A stretch of DNA of 10,604 nucleotides, taken from NCBI GenBank assembly GCA_934097255.1, contig CAKONT010000026.1, forward strand, positions 1 through 10,604, read 5' to 3'. Of the stretch, positions 1-5,564 are shown one piece after another. The DNA is from an uncultured Bacilli bacterium. GTDB taxonomy: Bacteria > Bacillota_I > Bacilli_A > RF39 > UBA660. Position 1 is the stretch's first letter; each line of letters starts with the position of its first letter. Below the pieces are notes generated by a model. The model was not told the origin of the DNA. It ran no database searches and saw only the letters and a list, made by a program, of their open reading frames with translations. Both the position numbers and the translations under genes were made by a program.

Positions 1-468
1 ATTTGTAATATCGTATTCACTTGTTTTTCCACATCCTTTTTTGAAATTAGAAGAAGTAGTATAATTATAAAAATCTTCTATTTCACTTCCCTTTATATTC
101 CCCGATTCATCAATAGACATTTTAAATCCATTATCAGATGCAGGGTTGTGTGATGCTGTAACCATAATTCCACTAAAACAATTTAATTTTATTTGAGCAT
201 AATAATACATTGGAGTTGTGCATAAGCCAAGCATAATAACATCAATGCCACTATCTACCAATCCCTTAACTAATGATCCATATAACGAATCACTGGACAA
301 TCTATTATCATGTCCAACAATACAAGTTGTTTTCTTAAAATCTTGTAAATAACTTCCAAAACTTAATCCTATTGTATAAGAAAAATCTTCATCAATATCA
401 ATTGGATAAACTCCTCTTATGTCATATCCTCTAAATACTTCTTTTTTTAGTTCTTTTAATATCTTCAT
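1..468 (-). CDS. Phosphomannomutase/phosphoglucomutase (N-terminal part, runs off the window)
   Basis: Interconverts hexose-1-phosphate and hexose-6-phosphate (mannose or glucose) in the cytoplasm, supplying sugar-1-phosphates for nucleotide-sugar synthesis. The 156 visible residues begin MKILKEL, followed by the N-terminal FRGYDIRG motif (about residues 12-19) and the active-site loop TASHNP at 104-109, where Ser106 is the residue phosphorylated in the alpha-D-phosphohexomutase family. The family is normally about 450-500 aa, so roughly two thirds lies beyond base 1. The ATG at 468-466 is preceded by GAAAGG (481-486) at a rather long 12-nt spacing. An out-of-frame ATG at about 480 stops after four codons. 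Family assignment is secure; mannose versus glucose preference cannot be read from this part. Confidence 0.9.
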   Translation of the reverse strand, partial: MKILKELKKEVFRGYDIRGVYPIDIDEDFSYTIGLSFGSYLQDFKKTTCIVGHDNRLSSDSLYGSLVKGLVDSGIDVIMLGLCTTPMYYYAQIKLNCFSGIMVTASHNPASDNGFKMSIDESGNIKGSEIEDFYNYTTSSNFKKGCGKTSEYDITN

Positions 469-492
469 TTTTTTGTCATACCTTTCACTAAA

Positions 493-521
493 ATTATAAC
501 ATTAAATATACTTTTACACAA
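493..521 (-). promoter_or_regulatory. Sigma-A-type promoter of the phosphohexomutase gene
   Basis: On the minus strand a -35 box TTGTGT (521-516) is followed by a 17-nt spacer and a perfect -10 TATAAT (498-493). The predicted start near 486 falls at the Shine-Dalgarno, giving a leader of under 20 nt. The -35 matches consensus only in its first three bases. Confidence 0.55.
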
Positions 522-550
522 AAAAATTACGCTATTTAACGTAATTTTTT
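521..550 (-). terminator. Rho-independent terminator after the cation transporter
   Basis: An 11-bp inverted repeat (521-531 with 540-550, 8-nt loop) overlaps the transporter stop codon. On the minus strand its distal arm ends CGTAATTTTTT followed by a further T, the usual U-tract. The stem is AT-rich with only two G:C pairs, so it may be weak. It separates the metal operon from the phosphohexomutase gene. Confidence 0.6.
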
Positions 551-1451
551 AATGATGATGGGTGTGATTATGAGTACTTACATTCTTTTCTTTTTCAATG
601 ACACATTTTTTTTCTTTACAATTTTCATCTTTTTCTTCTATTTCAACTGTCACATGGCAAATATTATGTTCTTTTAATTCTTCCTTTATCATTTGTTTTA
701 TTAATTTTGGTTCTTTATTTTTATCTATTACAACGTGCATTGTTGCAATAACGTTATAACCATCAATGCTACTAATATGAATATGATGTATATCAAAAAC
801 TCCATCTATTTCTAATAAATGATTTTTTAGTGTTTTTATATCGACATCATTTGGAATTTTCTCTAAAAAAATATCAACAACATCTTTTAAATTTTTTAAA
901 GCATTAACTAAAATAAATAAAGAAACTGCAATTGATAAAATAGCATCAATCACCGAAATATCCGTAAATTTCATAAGTATTGCGCCAATTAAAACAACAA
1001 CCCATCCTAATACATCTTCAAGCATATGAAGATTAACTGATTTTTGATTTAAAGAATCGCCCTCTTTTGTGTAATAAGCAGCTAAAAAATTAACTAAAAC
1101 ACCTACTATGGCAAAAATAATCATTCCATTGTAATTTATTTTTACCGGATGAATCATTCTTAAAATTGAATTATAAATAACAACACCGGATCCTAGTAAT
1201 AAGATAACAGTTGTTATTACACTACCAAGAATAGAATATCTGATATATCCATATGTATAAACATCATCTGCCTTTTGTTTACTTTTCTTTTCTAAAAAAT
1301 AAGAAATTCCAATGCTCATAGCATCCCCCATATCATGAATAGAATCAGACATTATAGCGACACTATTTGTTATTATTCCAGAAATAAATTCAAAAATGGA
1401 AAAGAAAATATTTAATAAAAAAGCAACTAATATTTTTTTTTCAGTTTTCAT
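549..1451 (-). CDS. Cation diffusion facilitator (CDF) metal exporter, Zn-type
   Basis: Inner-membrane proton/metal antiporter expected to export Zn(II), possibly also Cd or Co. The 300-aa protein is of usual CDF length, with six hydrophobic segments between about residues 8 and 185 and a soluble C-terminal domain (about 190-275). The transport site is visible as two HxxxD pairs: His39/Asp43 in SDSIHDMGD (second membrane segment) and His142/Asp146 in HMLED (fifth). Two His plus two Asp is the ZitB/CzcD zinc arrangement, in contrast to the iron/manganese-type sites. The tail carries two cysteines (C278, C283) and ends HNHTHHH, a likely extra metal-binding tail. Its ATG overlaps the repressor's TGA by 4 nt (ATGA), implying translational coupling. 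Family confidence is high; metal identity is inferred. Confidence 0.93.
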   Translation of the reverse strand: MKTEKKILVAFLLNIFFSIFEFISGIITNSVAIMSDSIHDMGDAMSIGISYFLEKKSKQKADDVYTYGYIRYSILGSVITTVILLLGSGVVIYNSILRMIHPVKINYNGMIIFAIVGVLVNFLAAYYTKEGDSLNQKSVNLHMLEDVLGWVVVLIGAILMKFTDISVIDAILSIAVSLFILVNALKNLKDVVDIFLEKIPNDVDIKTLKNHLLEIDGVFDIHHIHISSIDGYNVIATMHVVIDKNKEPKLIKQMIKEELKEHNICHVTVEIEEKDENCKEKKCVIEKEKNVSTHNHTHHH

Positions 1452-1822
1452 AAGTTTTCCTCGATTCTATGATTAATATGTTCTAGACCTATTTCAAATA
1501 CTTTATGAACATGGTCATCATCTAACGTATAATAAACCTCTTTACCCCTTTTTTCACACTTTACAATAAAATTTTCTCGCAGTTTAGAGAGTTGATGAGA
1601 TATAGATGACTTTGTCATATTCAAGGAATTTGCAATATCACAAACACACATTTCATGTTCATTTATTGCAAATAATATTTTACATCTTGTTTCATCACCT
1701 ATCAATTTATAGAAAGTTGCTAATTCTTTAAATACCTGCTCGTTCTTCATTTTTTTTCTTGCTTTATCAACAGACTCTTGATGAATCACATTACAATCAC
1801 ATAGAAATTCGTTTCTAGACAT
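1448..1822 (-). CDS. ArsR/SmtB-family metal-sensing repressor (CadC/CzrA-like)
   Basis: Winged-helix repressor that leaves DNA when it binds metal. I place the start at 1822 (124 aa) because AAAGGAG lies 6 nt upstream; a frame open to an ATG at 1849 would put that start inside the operator with no ribosome site. Both classical sensor sites are present. The alpha3N site has an N-terminal CDC (C8, C10) and MCVCD (C59, C61), closely matching the CadC cysteines. The alpha5 dimer-interface site has D102, H104, H115, H118, with the same D-x-H-x10-H-x2-H spacing as CzrA, where CadC has Glu at the last position. The recognition helix is around MTKSSISHQLSKL (69-81). It sits first in the operon with the CDF exporter and probably autoregulates through the operator at 1838-1853. 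It may respond to Zn as well as Cd/Pb. Confidence 0.93.
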   Translation of the reverse strand: MSRNEFLCDCNVIHQESVDKARKKMKNEQVFKELATFYKLIGDETRCKILFAINEHEMCVCDIANSLNMTKSSISHQLSKLRENFIVKCEKRGKEVYYTLDDDHVHKVFEIGLEHINHRIEENL

Positions 1823-1828
1823 ATTATT

Positions 1829-1835
1829 CTCCTTT
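1829..1835 (-). promoter_or_regulatory. Ribosome-binding site fixing the ArsR start at 1822
   Basis: AAAGGAG on the minus strand, 6 nt before the ATG at 1822-1820. It decides against the upstream in-frame ATG at 1849. Confidence 0.85.
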
Positions 1836-1837
1836 AA

Positions 1838-1853
1838 TTGAATATTCATTCAA
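1838..1853 (-). promoter_or_regulatory. ArsR/SmtB-type operator
   Basis: A perfect inverted repeat TTGAAT-N4-ATTCAA lies between the -10 box and the ribosome site. Its core TGAA-N6-TTCA has the geometry of the SmtB/CadC 12-2-12 operators. It overlaps or abuts the predicted transcription start (about 1854), so a bound repressor would block initiation. Functional assignment is inferred from position and symmetry. Confidence 0.75.
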
Positions 1854-1860
1854 CTATTGC

Positions 1861-1890
1861 ATTATATTCCAATCACTTATTAATTGTCAA
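1861..1890 (-). promoter_or_regulatory. Consensus sigma-A promoter of the metal-resistance operon
   Basis: Perfect TTGACA (1890-1885), 18-nt spacer and perfect TATAAT (1866-1861) on the minus strand, the best promoter in the window. A near-consensus promoter with an operator at the start site fits a gene that is normally repressed and strongly inducible. Confidence 0.85.
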
Positions 1891-1894
1891 TAAT

Positions 1895-1929
1895 TATTAA
1901 AAAAGATTAGTTATATTTCAAACTAATCT
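1895..1929 (-). terminator. Rho-independent terminator after the PAP2 gene
   Basis: Nine-bp inverted repeat AGATTAGTT/AACTAATCT (1904-1912 with 1921-1929, 8-nt loop), followed on the minus strand by TTTTTT at 1903-1898. It ends the PAP2 transcript just upstream of the metal-operon promoter. Confidence 0.75.
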
Positions 1930-1962
1930 CGTAAAACAAATAATAATTTACGTAAATACTTT

Positions 1963-2613
1963 TTATTTTTCATTAGAAAATAATATTTTTTTAGTCAGAT
2001 TAATGTATAACACTAAATAAGATATAGATATTAAAAAACCTGCTAAAACATCACTTGTATAGTGAACTCCTAAGTAAATTCTACTAATTCCAATCATTAC
2101 TATTAAAAAAGATAAAATACTGATTAGTGATACTTTTAAACATTTATTTTTAACATTTTTATATATTAAATAAATTAAAAATCCATAAAATGCCATGCTA
2201 ACCATTGAATGTCCCGATGGAAAACTATATCCACTCTCATTAATAATTCTAAATTCTGTTGGTCTTGGCCTTTGCAAAATAAATTTTAATAATTGATTTA
2301 ATATAGCAATAATAATCAAATTTGCTCCGATTAATAATCCCGTTTTTTTATTTTTAATTATGATAAATAAAATTAAAGAAAATGGTAATAAAAAAGTAAC
2401 ACCACCAAAAAAAGTTATCACTTTAATAATTGGTGTTAATGAACTATGAATTAAATATGTTGACACAAAATTATAACCAACAATATCACCATTCATTATT
2501 TCATGATTAAATACATCTTCTGCTAAAGCAAGAAAAAATATTAAGCATATAAAACAAATTATCCATTTATAATCATAAGAAAAAACTTTCTTAATTAATT
2601 TATTGTTACGCAT
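1963..2613 (-). CDS. PAP2-superfamily membrane phosphatase
   Basis: Integral-membrane lipid phosphatase of the type 2 phosphatidic acid phosphatase family; likely substrates are phosphatidic acid, phosphatidylglycerol phosphate or undecaprenyl pyrophosphate. All three signature motifs are present, numbered from the ATG at 2613: K110-x6-R117-P118 in KFILQRPRP, PSGH at 132-135, and S177-R178-x5-H184-x3-D188 in SRIYLGVHYTSD. H184 is the expected nucleophile, H135 the acid and D188 its partner. At 216 aa with about six hydrophobic segments it is a typical bacterial stand-alone member. The start is the ATG at 2613, set by GAGGTGA 5 nt upstream; the in-frame GTG at 2622 lies within that Shine-Dalgarno. 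It is monocistronic. Substrate cannot be chosen from sequence alone. Confidence 0.92.
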   Translation of the reverse strand: MRNNKLIKKVFSYDYKWIICFICLIFFLALAEDVFNHEIMNGDIVGYNFVSTYLIHSSLTPIIKVITFFGGVTFLLPFSLILFIIIKNKKTGLLIGANLIIIAILNQLLKFILQRPRPTEFRIINESGYSFPSGHSMVSMAFYGFLIYLIYKNVKNKCLKVSLISILSFLIVMIGISRIYLGVHYTSDVLAGFLISISYLVLYINLTKKILFSNEK

Positions 2614-2678
2614 TCTTATCACCTCAAATAAATATTAATAATTACATAGTTGCTTGATAAATAGTTAATTTCTTAAAC

Positions 2679-2707
2679 ATTATACCATAAATTTTCTTGT
2701 TTTAAAA
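2679..2707 (-). promoter_or_regulatory. Extended -10 promoter of the PAP2 gene
   Basis: Minus-strand TGG directly before a perfect TATAAT (2684-2679) forms an extended -10. At 17 nt the -35 is only TTTTAA-like, as is common when the extended -10 is present. Predicted leader is about 60 nt. Confidence 0.6.
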
Positions 2708-2809
2708 AATTGATAAATTCTTCTTTTTTGTTGTTTTAGATATATAAAAGTCAAACTTTATTAAAGCTTTAACTTTTAATTTTTTTAAATCAACATAATT
2801 TTTAATCAT
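2702..2809 (-). CDS. Possible small basic peptide of 35 residues
   Basis: An ATG at 2809-2807 is preceded by GGAG (2820-2817) at a good 7-nt spacing and opens a 35-codon frame ending TAA. The product begins MIKNYVDLKKLK and is strongly lysine-rich, with no membrane segment, cysteine or recognised domain. It lies between the tRNA-Trp terminator and the PAP2 promoter, with its stop at that promoter's weak -35. No clear separate promoter is seen, and AT-rich DNA produces lysine-rich short frames by chance. It is not SecE, which often follows tRNA-Trp in Firmicutes, because no transmembrane helix is present. The good ribosome site is the only positive support. Confidence 0.25.
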   Translation of the reverse strand: MIKNYVDLKKLKVKALIKFDFYISKTTKKKNLSIF

Positions 2810-2827
2810 TTTTTTACTCCATTTTTA

Positions 2828-2865
2828 GACAAACTAAAACACGGATAATCTAAGTTTTCCGTGTT
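2828..2865 (-). terminator. Probable terminator after tRNA-Trp
   Basis: Inverted repeat AACACGGA/TCCGTGTT (2838-2845 with 2858-2865), 8 bp with a 12-nt loop, about 40 nt beyond the tRNA 3' end. On the minus strand the stem runs into TTTTAGTTTG, an imperfect U-tract. A second hairpin (2880-2895) lies nearer the tRNA but has no T-run after it. Confidence 0.5.
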
Positions 2866-2907
2866 ATTATATATATTTTCTCCAAATTTTTGGAGTTTAT
2901 TTTTATA

Positions 2908-2983
2908 TGGCAGGGAATGTAAGACTTGAACTCACGACATCAGGTTTTGGAGACCTGCGTTCTACCAACTGAACTAATTCCCT
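2908..2983 (-). tRNA. tRNA-Trp (anticodon CCA)
   Basis: Full cloverleaf of 76 nt including an encoded CCA tail. The acceptor stem AGGGAAT/ATTCCCT is perfect, and the D-stem GTTC/GAAC encloses AGTTGGTA. The anticodon stem is CAGGT/ACCTG with loop CTCCAAA, giving anticodon CCA. The T-arm GTGAG/CTTAC (one G:U) has loop TTCAAGT, and the discriminator is G. Anticodon CCA reads UGG only, so there is no sign here of UGA-to-Trp reassignment as in mycoplasmas, consistent with UGA serving as the repressor gene's stop. Confidence 0.97.
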
Positions 2984-3009
2984 ATAATGAGTTTATTTCA
3001 AACAAGTTA

Positions 3010-3038
3010 ATTATAGCACATATTTTTGCCATAAACAA
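3010..3038 (-). promoter_or_regulatory. Promoter of tRNA-Trp
   Basis: Minus-strand TTGTTT (3038-3033), 17-nt spacer ending TGC, and TATAAT (3015-3010), so the -10 is also extended. Predicted start is about 20 nt before the tRNA 5' end. Confidence 0.75.
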
Positions 3039-3059
3039 CATTTTTTTGTTTGCTATTTG

Positions 3060-3067
3060 CATATAAT
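3060..3067 (+). promoter_or_regulatory. Candidate -10 element before the SleB-like gene
   Basis: CATATAAT ends 15 nt before the ATG at 3083. As sigma-A it is a perfect TATAAT but no good -35 lies 16-18 nt upstream. As a sporulation sigma-E-type -10 (consensus CATACAAT) it has one mismatch, with ACATTTT (3038-3044) 15 nt upstream resembling the -35. Either reading puts the transcript start at or inside the ribosome site. The element is visible; which sigma factor reads it is not decided. Confidence 0.35.
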
Positions 3068-3082
3068 TAATTGGTGAAGTAT

Positions 3083-3511
3083 ATGAGTATTGTTCAATAT
3101 AATGAAAAAGAAAAGGAATTGCTTGCAAGACTAATGCGTGCTGAAGCACTTGGAGAAGGAAGCCTTGGTATGTTGATGGTTGGTAATGTAGTTATCAATA
3201 GAGTAATTGGAAATTGTTTAGATTTTACAGGATTAAGAACTATTTCAGATGCTATCTATCAATCTCCCGGTGGATTTTCAGGAGTAAATTCATCCCTATT
3301 TGTTGGCACTCCAACTGCAAAAGAAAAAGAACTTGCAGAAAGAATATTAAGAGGCGAGTATTATCATCCAGCTACGAATGCCCTTTGGTTTTACGCTCCA
3401 AAAGGAGAAACCAATTGTGTCAATTTATGGTATAACCAAAGAAATTCCGGAAGATATAAAAATCATTGTTTCTATGTTCCAAATAAAGGAGTATGTAGGC
3501 AAATATATTAA
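3083..3511 (+). CDS. SleB/CwlJ-family cell wall hydrolase
   Basis: Predicted peptidoglycan-degrading enzyme of the SleB/CwlJ catalytic family (Hydrolase_2), whose best-known members degrade spore cortex at germination. The 142-aa protein is essentially the catalytic domain alone. The conserved opening LLARLMRAEALGEG (about residues 14-27) contains Glu21, aligned with the proposed catalytic glutamate. It is followed by VGNVVINRV (about 33-41), a QSPGGFSGV region and the late ALWFYAP and NHCFYVP blocks typical of the fold. No signal peptide is present, which matches CwlJ rather than secreted SleB. I use the ATG at 3083; the frame is open to a TTG at 3071, but GGTG (3073-3076) fits the ATG. It is a single-gene unit closed by a strong terminator. 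A vegetative or phage-derived role is not excluded. Confidence 0.87.
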   Translation: MSIVQYNEKEKELLARLMRAEALGEGSLGMLMVGNVVINRVIGNCLDFTGLRTISDAIYQSPGGFSGVNSSLFVGTPTAKEKELAERILRGEYYHPATNALWFYAPKGETNCVNLWYNQRNSGRYKNHCFYVPNKGVCRQIY

Positions 3512-3524
3512 AATAACAACTTAA

Positions 3525-3570
3525 AAAAGGGGTTGTAATGAAATTATTTTATTTCATTACAGCCTCTTTT
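3525..3570. terminator. Strong bidirectional terminator
   Basis: A 19-bp stem with two G:U pairs and an 8-nt loop (3525-3543 with 3552-3570), the longest hairpin in the window. Plus-strand reading ends TCTTTTAATTTT after the SleB-like gene; minus-strand reading ends CCCCTTTTTT and would end the convergent operon arriving from 8342. It serves both transcripts. Confidence 0.9.
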
Positions 3571-3612
3571 AATTTTATTTATATCAATAATTTTTAATAT
3601 TTAAATAAATCC

Positions 3613-4104
3613 TTACTTTTTTAACTCATTAAAAATCAAATGATTAAATTCTAATTTATTATTAAATATTCTTTTTAAGAATGCTGGTCTAACATCAAAA
3701 TCATCTAAATCATTAATATCTACCCATTTGAAATCAAGTTTTATTTTGTATCCTTTATCATTTTCAATTAAAGTAAACTCATTATCATCTATATCATTAT
3801 TAACAAAATTCATCAAATAATAAAAGGATATTTCATGCATTTTTTGGTTATATTTATTAATAAAGTAATTTTCAACAACACCTAAATATTTTTCGATTCT
3901 AACATCTTGTCTTATCTCTTCATTAAGTTCTCGCTTCACAGCTTCTTCTGTTGTTTCACCTAATTCAACATATCCACCAGGCAAACATAAAAAACCGCTA
4001 TCATCCATATCTACTAAAAGTAATTTATTATTTTTTATGATCAAGCCAGAAACTCTAAATTTAAAATTATAATCATTAGTTTTCATTTTTATACTTTCTC
4101 TCAT
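3613..4104 (-). CDS. Nudix hydrolase, last gene of the operon
   Basis: Cytoplasmic Mg-dependent hydrolase of a nucleoside diphosphate linked to another moiety; the substrate is unknown. The 163-aa protein carries the Nudix box at residues 44-66: G44-x5-E50-x7-R58-E59-L60-x-E62-E63. The metal-binding glutamates are intact, but the glycine that normally closes the box is Arg65 (EEIRQDV), a departure from consensus. The start at 4104 has AAAGGA 7 nt upstream. It is separated from the next Nudix gene by a histidine-phosphatase remnant and is the final product before the terminator at 3525-3570. The length and residues 110-163 beyond the core fold suggest a specialised member rather than MutT. Confidence 0.88.
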   Translation of the reverse strand: MRESIKMKTNDYNFKFRVSGLIIKNNKLLLVDMDDSGFLCLPGGYVELGETTEEAVKRELNEEIRQDVRIEKYLGVVENYFINKYNQKMHEISFYYLMNFVNNDIDDNEFTLIENDKGYKIKLDFKWVDINDLDDFDVRPAFLKRIFNNKLEFNHLIFNELKK

Positions 4105-4120
4105 AATACAATCCTTTATA

Positions 4121-4297
4121 CTATTTTTTTAATATCATTTTAAATTGGCCTAAATTTTGACTATCTATATTATTAACTTCATTCAAATAGAATTTTTTTA
4201 TAATTCTCATAATTCCATTATGCGTAACAACTAAAATCTTAGAATTATCATCATGATGTGATTTTATGTATTCAAAAAATTTATTTAATTTTTCCAT
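4121..4297 (-). pseudogene. Headless C-terminal remnant of a histidine phosphatase (phosphoglycerate-mutase family)
   Basis: A 58-codon frame reads MEKLNKFFEYIKS, then KILVVTHNGIMRII at about residues 20-33. This is the second-half active-site block of the histidine phosphatase superfamily (usually ILVVTHGGVIR), here with Asn for the usual Gly. The first half, with the essential RHG motif, is absent: an in-frame TAA sits directly before the ATG and only 34 nt separate this frame from the preceding Nudix gene. No convincing ribosome site precedes it. Full-length members are about 180-220 aa, so some 120-150 residues have been lost, most simply by deletion. It could not be an active phosphatase. 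The assignment rests on one motif plus the amphipathic helix before it. Confidence 0.6.
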
Positions 4298-4331
4298 TTA
4301 AATCTTATTACAAACTTTTTTACTATTTAAT

Positions 4332-4766
4332 TTATGCTAAACTTTCTAAAAATAATTCAATAGCTTTTTTTTGATATGGTAAAACTATTTTTTCAGTAAT
4401 TTCACTCATACAAGTTTTAACAAGTTTTGATTCTTTTTCTGTTGGTTCATTAATTTTTTTATCAACATTTACAATATAAAAGTTAGCAAGGGATTCCATA
4501 TCCTTATTTTCTCTTGTTACCCAAAAACAATCAATTGTTATAAATTCTTTTATGTCTTTAATTGTTAGTCCGGATTCTTCAATAAATTCTCTTTTTAAGC
4601 AATCCAAATGACTTTCATCTTTTTCAATTCCCCCACCTATTAGTGATATTTCCCCATTTTTACTTGTTAAGAAAAAATCTTTGCCATCAAATACAATACC
4701 AAAACAGGTTTCTCTAAACTTATAATTATTATCTTTAAATTTTTTACCTATCTCAATTTTTTTCAA
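4332..4766 (-). CDS. Nudix hydrolase with canonical box
   Basis: Cytoplasmic Nudix enzyme of 144 aa, near the minimal domain size. The box is complete at residues 45-67: G45-x5-E51-x7-R59-E60-F61-x-E63-E64-S-G66-L67. The start codon is TTG at 4766, chosen because AGGAGG lies 8 nt upstream (4780-4775) and no in-frame ATG occurs before the catalytic box. That ribosome site begins right after the stop codon of the cytidylyltransferase gene, so the two are tightly coupled. It shares little with the other Nudix protein of this operon beyond the box, so the pair is unlikely to be a recent duplication and probably has different substrates. In this context hydrolysis of a CDP-sugar or another NDP-linked product is possible but unproven. 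Confidence 0.9.
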   Translation of the reverse strand: MKKIEIGKKFKDNNYKFRETCFGIVFDGKDFFLTSKNGEISLIGGGIEKDESHLDCLKREFIEESGLTIKDIKEFITIDCFWVTRENKDMESLANFYIVNVDKKINEPTEKESKLVKTCMSEITEKIVLPYQKKAIELFLESLA

Positions 4767-4781
4767 TTTCTTATCCTCCTT

Positions 4782-5555
4782 TTATTCCCATGAAATCCAT
4801 GGTGCTTCATTATCTTCAATCATTTTTTTTAACATTTCTCTTTGATGTTGATTATCCATACATTGCCAAAAACCATTATGAGTATATGCAGATAATTGAT
4901 TTTCTTTTACAAGTTTTTCTAAGACTTCTTTTTCAAAAGAAGCAGAATTTTTTTCTAGATAATCTAAAACTTTTTTATTAACTACCATAAATCCTGCATT
5001 TATGTATTCAGTTGTTGCTTTTTTTTCACTAAAATCACATATATTATTTTCTTCATCTAACTTTAACACTCCAAAATTTTCTTTTCTTTTAACAGCTGTT
5101 ATTGTAACAAGTTTCTTTTTTTCATTATGATATTCAATTAATTTACTTATGTTAACATCTGACACAGCATCACCATAAGTTAAAAGAAAATTTTCTTCAT
5201 TTTCTAAGTATTTTTCAACTCTTTTTAGTCTTCCTCCTGTTAAAGTATTTTTCCCTGTGTTGATTAAAGAAATGTTTAAATCACTAAAATCATTATTTAA
5301 TGTTTTTATTTCTCCATTTTTATATGATATACATATATCATTTTCATAACTTGCTTGATTTATAAAATATTTTTTAAACATTTCCTGTTTATAGCCAAGA
5401 CAAATAATAAAATCTTTTATCCCATAGCTTTGATAAATTTTAATAATATGCCATATAATTGGATTTTCTCCAATGGTTAGAAGAGGTTTTGGTGTTTCAT
5501 CATTTGATGTTTTTATTCTATTACCAAGTCCACCGGCAAAAATTACACATTTCAT
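4782..5555 (-). CDS. Glucose-1-phosphate cytidylyltransferase-like nucleotidyltransferase (RfbF type)
   Basis: Probably makes CDP-glucose from CTP and glucose-1-phosphate, releasing pyrophosphate. The 257-aa protein has the sugar-nucleotidyltransferase P-loop AGGLGNR (7-13) with KPLL (Lys23), then features recalled from RfbF enzymes: WHIIKIYQSYGIKDFIICLGY (about 35-55), NTGKNTLTGGRLKRV (99-113), TYGDAVSDVNI (126-136, with metal-binding Asp129) and FWQCMDN (229-235). These blocks distinguish it from glucose-1-phosphate thymidylyl- and uridylyltransferases. The ATG at 5555 follows a GGGGTGA ribosome site, 9 nt after the upstream stop. CDP-glucose normally feeds a CDP-glucose 4,6-dehydratase toward 3,6-dideoxyhexoses, but none is present in the window. 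Fold certain, CTP and glucose preference likely. Confidence 0.87.
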   Translation of the reverse strand: MKCVIFAGGLGNRIKTSNDETPKPLLTIGENPIIWHIIKIYQSYGIKDFIICLGYKQEMFKKYFINQASYENDICISYKNGEIKTLNNDFSDLNISLINTGKNTLTGGRLKRVEKYLENEENFLLTYGDAVSDVNISKLIEYHNEKKKLVTITAVKRKENFGVLKLDEENNICDFSEKKATTEYINAGFMVVNKKVLDYLEKNSASFEKEVLEKLVKENQLSAYTHNGFWQCMDNQHQREMLKKMIEDNEAPWISWE

Positions 5556-5564
5556 AACTCACCC

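Noticed and set aside
1823..1849. Longer N-terminus for the ArsR repressor starting at 1849
   Set aside because: That ATG lies within the operator palindrome and has no ribosome site; AAAGGAG is placed for the ATG at 1822.
2880..2895. CTCCAAA/TTTGGAG hairpin as the tRNA terminator
   Set aside because: Its loop would be 2-4 nt and the minus-strand sequence after it is AAAATATAT, with no U-tract; the hairpin at 2838-2865 fits better.
2908..2983. tRNA-Trp as an attachment site for a mobile element
   Set aside because: No direct repeat of the tRNA 3' end, no integrase and no phage genes are visible next to it.
3214..3435. Open frame on the plus strand inside the SleB-like gene
   Set aside because: It overlaps a well-supported gene in another frame, has no ribosome site and gives a protein with no recognisable features.
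4790..4981. Plus-strand open frame opposite the cytidylyltransferase
   Set aside because: Antisense to a strongly conserved gene; composition is what AT-rich antisense gives.
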